Made by a program: the position numbers and the translations under genes
NCBI RefSeq assembly: GCF_014219065.1
Contig: NZ_JACLGO010000016.1
Coordinates: 31,900-95,899, forward strand
Origin: Halopseudomonas xiamenensis
GTDB taxonomy: Bacteria; Pseudomonadota; Gammaproteobacteria; Pseudomonadales; Pseudomonadaceae
Direction: 5' to 3'
DNA: 64,000 nt
Notes under the pieces: model-generated
Databases searched by the model: none
Seen by the model: the letters and a program-made list of their open reading frames with translations, nothing else
Told to the model about the DNA's origin: nothing
Part shown: in pieces, positions 28,880 to 36,757 of the stretch
Layout: every line of letters begins with the position of its first letter
Position numbering within the stretch: position 1 is the stretch's first letter

Positions 28880-30163
28880 CTACAGACGCTTCTCGAACAC
28901 CTTGGAGTTGCGCTGGTAGTTGTACAGCGAGGCGCGCTGCTGGGGCAGGCGAGCTACCGAGCTGGGCTCGAAGCCGCGTTCGCGGAACCAGTGCGCGGTG
29001 CGTGTGGTGAGCACGAACAGGGTGGTCAGTGAACGCGCGCGGGCCTGGGTCTCGACGTGCTCAAGCAACTGGTCGCCGCGCCCGCCGTGGCGGTAGTCGG
29101 GATGGATCGCCACGCAGGCCAGTTCGGCGCTGTGCTCATCCAGCGGATACAGCGCGGCGCAGCCGATGATCATGCCGTCGCGTTCGACCAGGGTGAACTG
29201 GTCGATCTCGGTTTCCAGCACTTCGCGCGAGCGGCGCACCAGAATCCCGGCCTCTTCCAGCGGTTGCAGCAGCTCCAGCAGGCCGGCGACATCCTCGATG
29301 GTGGCGGTACGGACCTTCTCGAAGGGTTCCTGGGTGACCAGGGTGCCACCACCGTCGCGGGTGAACAGCTCGGTGAGCATGGCGCCGTCTTCGGCATAGC
29401 TGATGATATGGCTGCGCCGCAGGCCCTGGTTGCAGGCCTTGCAGGCCGCGCTCAGCAGCGATCCGGGCAGGCTGTTGCCGAGTGCCGCCAGCAGGGGCAG
29501 GGCGCGGCTGGGCTTGAGTTCGCGCAGCAGTTGCCCGTCGGCATCGAAGATGCCGGTGTCGGGGCCGAACAGGATCAGCTTGTCGGCTTCCAGGGCGCTG
29601 GCCGCACTGATGGCGACATCCTCGCAGGCCAGGTTGAACACCTCGCCGGTCGGCGAGTAGCCGATCGATGACAGCAGCACGATGGAAGCATCGTCCAGAT
29701 GCCGGCTGATCGCCTTGCGATCGATACGCCGGACCTCTCCGGTATGGTGCAGGTCCACGCCGTCGATCACGCCGATCGGCTTGGCGGTGACGAAGTTGCC
29801 GCTGACCACGCGCAGGCGGCTGCCCTGGCCGGCCAGGGTGCACAGGCGCGCCTCGATGGCGATGCGCAGGCTGCCGACCGCATCCATCACGCAACCCAGG
29901 GTATCGCTGTCGGTGATGCGCAGGTCGCGGTGGTAGCGCGAGTCGAAACCGCGCACGGCCAGCCGCTCCTCGATCTGCGGCCGCGAGCCGTGCACCAGCA
30001 CCAGCCGCACACCCAGGCTGTTGAGCAGCATGATGTCATTGATGATGTTGTTGAAGTTCGGGTGCGCGATGGCCTCGCCCGGCAACAGCACCACGAAGGT
30101 ACGCTCGCGGTGGGTGTTGATGTAGGGCGTGGAGTGGCGGAACCATTTGACGTAATCGGACAT
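28880..30163 (-). CDS. argA: Amino-acid N-acetyltransferase (N-acetylglutamate synthase)
   Basis: The 427-aa enzyme makes N-acetylglutamate from glutamate and acetyl-CoA, the first step of arginine synthesis. An N-terminal amino-acid-kinase-like domain (about 1-270; LVLVHGSRPQIEERLA) precedes a C-terminal GNAT domain with IHPDYRHGGRGDQLLEHVE at about residues 372-390. The start at 30163 (MSDYVKWFRHSTPYIN) matches known ArgA N-termini; the open frame extends 27 codons further without similarity. It diverges from amn. argE, the deacetylase of the same pathway, lies 3 kb away on the same strand. Confidence 0.94.
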   Translation of the reverse strand: MSDYVKWFRHSTPYINTHRERTFVVLLPGEAIAHPNFNNIINDIMLLNSLGVRLVLVHGSRPQIEERLAVRGFDSRYHRDLRITDSDTLGCVMDAVGSLRIAIEARLCTLAGQGSRLRVVSGNFVTAKPIGVIDGVDLHHTGEVRRIDRKAISRHLDDASIVLLSSIGYSPTGEVFNLACEDVAISAASALEADKLILFGPDTGIFDADGQLLRELKPSRALPLLAALGNSLPGSLLSAACKACNQGLRRSHIISYAEDGAMLTELFTRDGGGTLVTQEPFEKVRTATIEDVAGLLELLQPLEEAGILVRRSREVLETEIDQFTLVERDGMIIGCAALYPLDEHSAELACVAIHPDYRHGGRGDQLLEHVETQARARSLTTLFVLTTRTAHWFRERGFEPSSVARLPQQRASLYNYQRNSKVFEKRL

Positions 30164-30298
30164 GCGGCTGTTCCGGAAAAAACGCCAGTGTAGAGACATT
30201 CGGTTGCGGCCTTCAAGGGCGCCATCGCTTGCAGGTCGTGCCATGCGCGTGAAACACAGGCAAGATACAAGGGATCAACCGCAACAAGAGAGAATGCC

Positions 30299-31768
30299 GT
30301 GACCGCAGGTGCTGATGATTTCATGGTGGTGCCGACCCCCGAGGCGGCAGTCGATCGCCTGGCTGCGCTGTACCAGCAGGCTGTGGAGGCGCTGGGGCGC
30401 TCGCTGAAGGCCTATCTGAAAGACCGCAGCCGGCCGGATGCCAGCCAGCTGCGCCTGTTCCGCTACCCCGAGCTGCGCCTGAGCTGGTCGGGAGCCGAGG
30501 CGGTGCCGAGCAGTGTGCGCGCCTGGGCCAAGGTGCAGGTGCCCGGCACCTACAGCATCACCGTGACCCAGCCGCAGGCATTCCGCGGCTATCTGCTGGA
30601 ACAGCTGCATCCGCTGATGAACGAATTCAGCGTGCGCGTCGAGGTCGGTGTCAGCCAGCAGGCGATCCCCTATCCCTATGTGGTCGAGCAGGGCGACGAA
30701 CTGGCCGGCTCGGGGGTGACCGCCGCCGAGCTGGCCAGGGTGTTCCCCAGTACCGACCTGGCCTCGGCCAGCGACGACACCGCCGATGGTCTGCACGACT
30801 GGCAGAAGGCCGATCCGCTGCCACTGGCGCTGTTCGACGCGGCGCGGGTGGACTTTTCCCTGCGCCGACTGGTGCACTACACCGGCAGCGACTGGCGCCA
30901 TGTGCAGCCGTGGATACTGCTGACCAACTACCACCGCTATGTCGACCAGTTCGTCCGCCACGGGCTGGACATGCTGATCAACGACTCGCGTTTCTGCCGC
31001 ATGGTACTGCCGGGCAACGTGGTGATCCGCCGCGGCATGGCCGAAGGCGAGATGCAGGCGGTACTGGAGACGGTGGTCTGGCATCGCTTCCAGATGCCGG
31101 CTTATCATCTGCAGGCCGAAGACGGCGACGGCATCACCCTGGTCAACATCGGTGTCGGGCCGTCCAATGCCAAGAACATCACCGACCACCTGGCGGTACT
31201 GCGCCCGCATTGCTGGCTGATGATCGGCCACTGTGGCGGCCTGCGCCAGTCGCAGACCATCGGTGACTATGTACTGGCGCATGCCTACATGCGCCGCGAC
31301 GGCATCCTCGACCGGGTGCTGCCGCCGAACATACCGTTGCCGGCGCTGGCGGAAGTGCAGCAGGCGCTGCAGGATGCGGCGGCGCTGGTAACCGGAGACA
31401 AGGGCGACGCACTCAAGCGACGGCTGCGTACCGGTACCGTGCTGACCTATGACGACCGCAACTGGGAACTGCGCTGGGCCCAGGAACGGCCGTTGATCAA
31501 CCTGGCCCGGGCGGTGGCGGTGGACATGGAAAGCGGCACTATCGCCGCCCAGGGCTACCGGCTGCGGGTGCCCTATGGCACGCTGCTGTGTGTATCGGAC
31601 AAGCCGCTGCACAGCGAGATCAAGCTGCCGGGGGCGGCGGGGGCGTTCTATGAGCGCGCGGTGACCCAGCATCTGCATATCGGCATCGCGGCGCTGGAGC
31701 TGTTGCGTGGGCAGAGTAGTTTGCACTCGCGCAAGTTGCGCAGTTTTGATGAGCCGCCGTTTCGGTGA
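30299..31768 (+). CDS. amn: AMP nucleosidase
   Basis: The 489-aa enzyme hydrolyses AMP to adenine and ribose 5-phosphate and so adjusts adenylate pools. An N-terminal Amn-specific domain is followed by a nucleoside-phosphorylase-like catalytic domain. The latter has TLVNIGVGPSNAKNITDHLA (about 280-299), MIGHCGGLRQSQ and AVDMESGTIAAQGYR. The start is GTG at 30299 with AAGAGAG upstream. Length agrees with E. coli Amn (484). It is a single gene with a 42-bp inverted repeat pair just behind it. Confidence 0.93.
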   Translation: MTAGADDFMVVPTPEAAVDRLAALYQQAVEALGRSLKAYLKDRSRPDASQLRLFRYPELRLSWSGAEAVPSSVRAWAKVQVPGTYSITVTQPQAFRGYLLEQLHPLMNEFSVRVEVGVSQQAIPYPYVVEQGDELAGSGVTAAELARVFPSTDLASASDDTADGLHDWQKADPLPLALFDAARVDFSLRRLVHYTGSDWRHVQPWILLTNYHRYVDQFVRHGLDMLINDSRFCRMVLPGNVVIRRGMAEGEMQAVLETVVWHRFQMPAYHLQAEDGDGITLVNIGVGPSNAKNITDHLAVLRPHCWLMIGHCGGLRQSQTIGDYVLAHAYMRRDGILDRVLPPNIPLPALAEVQQALQDAAALVTGDKGDALKRRLRTGTVLTYDDRNWELRWAQERPLINLARAVAVDMESGTIAAQGYRLRVPYGTLLCVSDKPLHSEIKLPGAAGAFYERAVTQHLHIGIAALELLRGQSSLHSRKLRSFDEPPFR

Positions 31769-31776
31769 GGGGTTGG

Positions 31777-31982
31777 TTTCCCCCTCTCCCCAGCCCTCTC
31801 CCGCAAGGGGAGAGGGAGTCAAGCCATGCCTACCGGTAGTTCTTGTATTTTGCTGCTGTAGGAAAACATCCATTAGCTCGGCGAGCACACTAGCCACGGC
31901 AGGCTCAGGCAACCGATATTGCCGGTTTGCACAGATCCGGCTCCCTCTCCCCTTGCGGGAGAGGGCTGGGGAGAGGGGGAAA
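31777..31982. repeat. Pair of perfect 42-bp inverted repeats flanking 122 bp
   Basis: The 42-base left arm 31777-31818 (starts TTTCCCCCTCTCCCCAGCCC) is exactly complementary to 31941-31982. Each arm can also fold on itself (CCCTCTCCCGCAAGGGGAGAGGG). The 122-bp centre has no gene or known feature. The CCTCTCCCC/GGGGAGAGG motif is a common intergenic repeat in gammaproteobacteria, which I recall but cannot check. The right arm ends 9 bases before the argE stop, so it may end argE and amn transcripts. Confidence 0.9.
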
Positions 31983-31990
31983 AGCCCCGC

Positions 31991-33136
31991 CTACAAACAA
32001 AACCGCCCAATCAACTCCCGCAATATCCTCACCGTCGGCTCGATCCTGTCCAGCGCCAGGTACTCGTCCGGCTGATGCGCCTGGGCGATGTCGCCGGGGC
32101 CGAGGATGACGGTTTGTAGGCCGAGTTGGTTCAGGTACGGCCCTTCGGTGGCGAAGGCCACGCTGCCGGCGCGGTAGCCGGTCAGCTGCTCGCAGGCCTG
32201 GACGATGGCGGCAGTGGCCGGGGTGTCCATAGGCGGGACGCCGGGAAACAGCGGCTGGTAGTCGATCTGCACCTGGTGCCGCGCCGCTACCTCGGCCAGG
32301 CGCTGTCCGATGCTGGCGCGCAGGGCGCCCGGGTCCATGCCGGGCAGTGGCCGCAGGTCGAACTCCAGGGCGCAGTGGCCGCAAATGCGGTTGGGGTTGT
32401 CGCCGCCATGGATGCAGCCCAGGTTCAGCGTCGGTGTCGGCACGCTGAACAGCGGGTCGTGCCACTGCTGTTGCCAGCCGCTGCGCAGGGTCAGCAGCTC
32501 GCTGATGACCTGGTGCATGGCCTCGATGGCATTGTGTCCCAGGCTGGGGTCGGAGGAGTGGCCGGCCTGGCCGGTGATATCCACACGCTCCATCAGGATT
32601 CCCTTGTGTACCCGGATCGGTTGCAGCCCGGTCGGCTCACCGATGACCGCGTGGCGGGCACCGAGCAGGTCGTCGGCCACCAGCGCCTGGGCGCCGCCCA
32701 TGGCGCTTTCCTCGTCGGCGGTGGCGAGAATGATCAGCGGTTGCTGCAGCGGGCGATCCAGCAGCGGCCGCAGCGCCTCGATGATCAGCGGGAAGAAACC
32801 CTTCATGTCGCAGCTGCCCAGGCCATACCAGCGCCCATCCGCCTCGGTCAGGGCAAAGGGGTCATGCTGCCAGCGTTCCGGGTTGCAGGGCACGGTGTCG
32901 GTATGCCCAGCCAGTACCAGCCCACCCGGGCCCTGGCCCAGGCTGGCGATCAGGTTGGCCTTGGCCGGTGATTCGGTGACCATCTGGATGCGGCAGTCGA
33001 AGCCCAGGCTGCCGAGCCAGTCGGCCAGTAGATGGATCACCGGCAGGTTGGACTGATCATGTTCGGCCTGGGTGCAACTGATGGAGGGGGTTTGCAGTAG
33101 CGCGGCGAATTGCGCCTTGAGCGAGGGGAGGGGCAT
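31991..33136 (-). CDS. argE: Acetylornithine deacetylase
   Basis: The 381-aa M20-family zinc hydrolase removes acetate from N-acetylornithine to give ornithine in arginine synthesis. Metal-site motifs: LAGHTDTVPCNP (about residues 75-86), GLGSCDMKGFF with the bridging Asp, TADEESAMGGAQ with catalytic and ligand Glu, and VIGEPTGLQPI. M20 enzymes are easily mis-assigned, for example to DapE, but the length, the Cys in GLGSCDMKG and the neighbourhood (argA nearby) favour ArgE. It stands alone on the minus strand. Confidence 0.9.
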   Translation of the reverse strand: MPLPSLKAQFAALLQTPSISCTQAEHDQSNLPVIHLLADWLGSLGFDCRIQMVTESPAKANLIASLGQGPGGLVLAGHTDTVPCNPERWQHDPFALTEADGRWYGLGSCDMKGFFPLIIEALRPLLDRPLQQPLIILATADEESAMGGAQALVADDLLGARHAVIGEPTGLQPIRVHKGILMERVDITGQAGHSSDPSLGHNAIEAMHQVISELLTLRSGWQQQWHDPLFSVPTPTLNLGCIHGGDNPNRICGHCALEFDLRPLPGMDPGALRASIGQRLAEVAARHQVQIDYQPLFPGVPPMDTPATAAIVQACEQLTGYRAGSVAFATEGPYLNQLGLQTVILGPGDIAQAHQPDEYLALDRIEPTVRILRELIGRFCL

Positions 33137-33155
33137 GGCTGACTCCTTGACTGCT

Positions 33156-33188
33156 GGCCCCGTGTACCGTGGCTCGATACACGGGGCC
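33156..33188. terminator. GC-rich hairpin behind the phosphate transporter gene
   Basis: GGCCCCGTGTA (33156-33166) and TACACGGGGCC (33178-33188) form an 11-bp stem with an 11-base loop between pit and argE. There is no T-run. It may be a weak terminator or mRNA 3' stabiliser for the DUF47-pit transcript. Confidence 0.45.
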
Positions 33189-33227
33189 GTAGCTGAGCGG
33201 ACAGCTTACGTCAGCCAGGCGCGGGCG

Positions 33228-34478
33228 TCAGCCGAAAATGGCCGAGAAGATCAGGAAGTAGATGATCGACAGAATGGCCCCGGCGGGCAGGGTGACTACC
33301 CAGGAGGTGAAGATGGTGCCGATCACCTTGAGGTTGAGCGCGGCGATACCGCGGGCCATGCCGACCCCGAGAATCGCCCCTACCAGGGTGTGGGTGGTGG
33401 AGACCGGCAGGCCGATACCCGAGGCACCCACTACCGTGGTAGCGGCCGCCAGTTCGGCGGCAAAACCGCGGCTGGGAGTCAGCTCGGTGATGTGTTTGCC
33501 GATGGTCGCGATCACCCGGTAACCGTAGGTGGCCAGGCCGACGACGATACCGAGGGCGCCGAGCAGCAGAACCCAGCCGGGAACGGTGGACTGGGCATGA
33601 ATGGTACCGGATTGCAGGACGCCGACAATGGCTGCCAGCGGACCGACGGCATTGGCCACGTCGTTGGAGCCATGAGCGAAGGCCATGGCACAAGCGGTGA
33701 AGATCATCAGGATGGCGAATACCCGTTCGACCCCATGCAGGTGCGATTTTTTCGAGGGTTCATCCTTGATGCGGCTCATCAGGATCACGCCGATCATGGT
33801 CACCGCCAGGCCGGACAATACCGCCAGGCCGAAGCTTTGCAGGTCAGTGAAATTCAGCCCGACGTGCTTGAGCCCCTTGGTCAGGGTCATCAGGGCGATG
33901 ATGAAGCCCACTGCGAACATGTAGATGGGGATGTAGCGTTTGGCATTGGCGAAGGGGTCGTCGGTATCCAGGATCAGCTTGTGCACGCTGAGGAAGATCA
34001 TGAAGGCGATGCTGCCGGACAGAAAGGGAGAGATCACCCAGCTGGACACGATCGGTACCACCCCCATCCATTTGACCGAATCCACCGACACCCCGACAGC
34101 GGCAAAGCCGATCACCGCGCCGATGATGGTGTGGGTGGTGGATACCGGCCAGCCCTTGATGGAGGCGACCAGCAACCAGGTCCCGGCCGCCAGCAGCGAG
34201 GCCAGCATGCCGAAGACCATCTGCTCGGGGCTTATCATCGATGAGTCGACGATACCGCTGCGGATGGTCTGGGTGACCGAGCCGCCCGCCAGGTAGGCGC
34301 CGAGAAACTCGAAGACCATGGCGATAAGAATGGCTTGCTTGATGGTCAGGGCGCGGGAGCCGACCGAGGTGCCCATGGCATTGGCTACGTCGTTGGCGCC
34401 GACGCCCCAAGCCATGAAAAAGCCGAACAGGCAGGCCAGCACCAGCAATAGGGTGCCATATTCTGCGATCAGGGTCAT
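33228..34478 (-). CDS. pitA: PiT-family inorganic phosphate transporter
   Basis: The 416-aa inner-membrane transporter moves neutral metal-phosphate with protons. It has the two inverted PHO4 repeats of the family: WGVGANDVANAMGTSVGSRA (about residues 25-44) and AHGSNDVANAVGPLAAIVG in the second half. About ten membrane segments are predicted. The upstream DUF47 gene ends 46 bases before its start; such DUF47-Pit pairs are widespread and probably form one transcript. A spaced direct repeat upstream of the DUF47 gene might be a Pho-type site (see finding). Confidence 0.92.
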   Translation of the reverse strand: MTLIAEYGTLLLVLACLFGFFMAWGVGANDVANAMGTSVGSRALTIKQAILIAMVFEFLGAYLAGGSVTQTIRSGIVDSSMISPEQMVFGMLASLLAAGTWLLVASIKGWPVSTTHTIIGAVIGFAAVGVSVDSVKWMGVVPIVSSWVISPFLSGSIAFMIFLSVHKLILDTDDPFANAKRYIPIYMFAVGFIIALMTLTKGLKHVGLNFTDLQSFGLAVLSGLAVTMIGVILMSRIKDEPSKKSHLHGVERVFAILMIFTACAMAFAHGSNDVANAVGPLAAIVGVLQSGTIHAQSTVPGWVLLLGALGIVVGLATYGYRVIATIGKHITELTPSRGFAAELAAATTVVGASGIGLPVSTTHTLVGAILGVGMARGIAALNLKVIGTIFTSWVVTLPAGAILSIIYFLIFSAIFG

Positions 34479-34524
34479 AAGTGAAAAGCTCTGTTGGTGA
34501 GTGAGTGTGTGGCAGGCGGGCCCG

Positions 34525-35202
34525 TCAGCGGGCCATGATGACGCCCAGGCGATTCCCTACGCGTTCCGCTCGGTCAGCGACATCACCGATCCATTCGATG
34601 ATCTGGTAGGTGAACATGACGTCCACCGGGGGTAGTACCGCTTCGCGTTTGTACAGCTCGGCGCGCAGCTTGATCTGCATCTCATCGGTATCGTGCTCGA
34701 TACGTTCCAGCTCGTCGATCAACTTCTCGACCAGCTTCACCTCGCGACCGGCAAAGCTGGTTTCCATCAGCTCGCTCAGTTCATCCATGGCCCGCAAAGC
34801 CTGGGCTGCCGCGTCCACCGAACGTTCGACGAAACCTCTGAAGGCCGGCTGTACGTCGGGATGGATCTTCATTCTGCGACCCAGCATCAGGCCGGCGATA
34901 TCCTTGGCGCGGTTGGCGACTTTGTCCTGTACACTGAGCAGTTCGAGCAGATCCGAGCGTGGTACCGAGAGAAACAGACTGTTGGGCAGATTGACGCGAA
35001 CATTCTTTTTCATCTGGTCGGCTTCGCGTTCAAGATTGGATATCTGCTGCTGAATGCGCTCGGCTTCGACCCAGTCCTCCGCCATCAGGGCGTCGATGAA
35101 GGGTACCAGCTGGGCAGCGCATTCATGGGCCTTGGCCATATGTTGCTGCATCGGCCCGATGGGGGAGCGGCCGAAGAGATTCACGAAAGGATTGCTGGAC
35201 AT
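34525..35202 (-). CDS. DUF47 PhoU-like protein, partner of the Pit transporter
   Basis: The 225-aa all-helical cytoplasmic protein belongs to the TIGR00153/DUF47 family, distantly related to PhoU. It contains SVQDKVANRAKDIAGLMLG and the C-terminal EWIGDVADRAERVGNRLG, both with the metal-binding-type DxxD/E pattern of PhoU-like folds. Such proteins are encoded with Pit transporters and are thought to regulate them. ATG at 35202 was chosen for the GGAG 7 bases upstream and the family start MSSNPFVNLFGRSPI; the open frame runs 27 codons further upstream. Confidence 0.9.
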   Translation of the reverse strand: MSSNPFVNLFGRSPIGPMQQHMAKAHECAAQLVPFIDALMAEDWVEAERIQQQISNLEREADQMKKNVRVNLPNSLFLSVPRSDLLELLSVQDKVANRAKDIAGLMLGRRMKIHPDVQPAFRGFVERSVDAAAQALRAMDELSELMETSFAGREVKLVEKLIDELERIEHDTDEMQIKLRAELYKREAVLPPVDVMFTYQIIEWIGDVADRAERVGNRLGVIMAR

Positions 35203-35267
35203 ACTGGGGCTCCAAGGCTGGATGGGCTGCTGATTATAATCCCGGTCGGGCGGCCGGTCATCCAAAA

Positions 35268-35285
35268 GACACAAAAACGACACAA
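35268..35285 (-). promoter_or_regulatory. 11-bp-spaced direct repeat with Pho-box geometry
   Basis: On the minus strand TTGTGTC-GTTT-TTGTGTC: two identical 7-mers with a 4-base spacer, the spacing of PhoB half-sites. The half-site differs from the CTGTCAT consensus at several positions. It lies about 65 bases upstream of the DUF47-pit start. A palindromic GATTATAATC (35232-35241) between site and gene offers a -10 box on either strand. Confidence 0.3.
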
Positions 35286-35331
35286 ACAGATTCGATCACG
35301 GCCGATCGCGCAAAACCATTAAGAGAAGAGC

Positions 35332-36735
35332 ATGGTCAAAGAGACAGAAATCAAGCTGCGGGTCAGCCCCGAGGTCCTCGACAACCTGCGCACTCATCCG
35401 TTGCTGCGCCAGCGTCTGCAGGGCGAGTGGCAGAGCGGCCCGTTGTACAACCAGTACTACGACACCGCCTCGCGCGAGCTGTCCGCCGCGCGCGTGGCAT
35501 TGCGGGTGCGGCGTGATGGCGAGCAGTTCATCCAGACCCTCAAGAGCCGTGGCCAGAGCGTTGCCGGCCTGTCCGAACGCAATGAATGGGACTGGCCGGT
35601 GAGCGCCGCCGCACTGGATCTGACCCTGCTCGACGACAGCTGCTGGCCGGCCAGCCTGGGCGCGCTGGACAAGCTCACCCTGGTGCCGGTGTTCACCACC
35701 GACTTCCAGCGCACCAAGGCGATTTTGCGCTGGGAGCGCGCTGGCGAGACGGTGGAAGTCGAGGCCGCACTGGATCAGGGGCAGGTGGTAGCCGATGGTC
35801 GACAGGAGCCGATCTGCGAGCTGGAACTGGAGCTGCGCAGCGGGCCGACTGCCGCGCTGCTGGAGCTGGCCGCTGCGCTGGCCGAGGATGTGCCCTTGAT
35901 GCCCTGCGACATCAGCAAGGCCGAACGGGGCTATCGGCTGTTCGATCCGGGCAGCTACGATCTGCGCCTGGAGGCCGGCAACTGGTCGCCAGAGAGCAGC
36001 GTCGACGAGGTGATCGCCGGGGCTGGCTGGCAACTGCTTGGGCATACCCAGCGGTTGGCTGAGCAATATCGCTTCAGCGGCCAGTGGCGACTGTTTCGTG
36101 AGCTGGTGGTGAACCTGGTCAGTCTGCGGGCGTTCTTCGGCGTGTTCGACCTGGCCCTGCCACGCAGTGCCGCACAACCCTTCACGCCGCTGCTGGATCG
36201 GTTGCTGGAGCAATACCGGCCACTGGTACTCGCTGGCTGGGCCGACGATGAGCAGGGCCGCGATGCCCGCGAGCGGGCGCCGCAGGTATTCGAACAGAGC
36301 GTCGCCGATCCGGCCTGGGGGCAATTGTTCATCGGCCTGGCGCTGTGGCTGCACGAGGCCGGCTGGAAAGCCGGTCGGCCGCCGCGCGGTGAGCGGATTG
36401 GCGCGCTGAGCCTGCCGCGCTGGCAGCTGGCAGCGGTTGGCCGCGAGATCCAGGAGCTGCGCGTGCCGCACCACAACGATGCCGACAGCGAGGTGGGGCT
36501 GTGGCTGGACCAGCAGCCGCGGCTCAGTCGCCTGTACTTCCTGCTGTCCGGCTTCCGCCAGTATCTGCAGGTGCCAGAGCCGGATCGGCTGTTCGGTGAG
36601 CTGAACAAGCTGCAGGCGTTGCTGGAGCAGTATCCGCTGGTTGATGACGAGGTGCGCCCGGCGCTGCTCACGGCGCTGCGCAAGCAGGGCCAGCGGCTGC
36701 GCAAACTCGATGCCTGGCGGGAGCTCAACGGCTGA
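35332..36735 (+). CDS. CYTH and CHAD domain protein (inorganic triphosphatase type)
   Basis: The 467-aa protein has an N-terminal CYTH domain (about 1-200) with the ExExK motif KETEIKLRV at residues 3-11. A C-terminal CHAD domain (about 215-460) follows, rich in conserved His and Arg (SRLYFLLSGFRQYLQV). E. coli YgiF, with the same architecture, is a triphosphatase, and CHAD domains bind polyphosphate. Its place beside the phosphate transporter and DUF47 gene supports a phosphate or polyphosphate role. It is followed after 22 bases by the GspE-like gene. Confidence 0.88.
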   Translation: MVKETEIKLRVSPEVLDNLRTHPLLRQRLQGEWQSGPLYNQYYDTASRELSAARVALRVRRDGEQFIQTLKSRGQSVAGLSERNEWDWPVSAAALDLTLLDDSCWPASLGALDKLTLVPVFTTDFQRTKAILRWERAGETVEVEAALDQGQVVADGRQEPICELELELRSGPTAALLELAAALAEDVPLMPCDISKAERGYRLFDPGSYDLRLEAGNWSPESSVDEVIAGAGWQLLGHTQRLAEQYRFSGQWRLFRELVVNLVSLRAFFGVFDLALPRSAAQPFTPLLDRLLEQYRPLVLAGWADDEQGRDARERAPQVFEQSVADPAWGQLFIGLALWLHEAGWKAGRPPRGERIGALSLPRWQLAAVGREIQELRVPHHNDADSEVGLWLDQQPRLSRLYFLLSGFRQYLQVPEPDRLFGELNKLQALLEQYPLVDDEVRPALLTALRKQGQRLRKLDAWRELNG

Positions 36736-36757
36736 CATGGAGCAGGGGGAAACAGGG

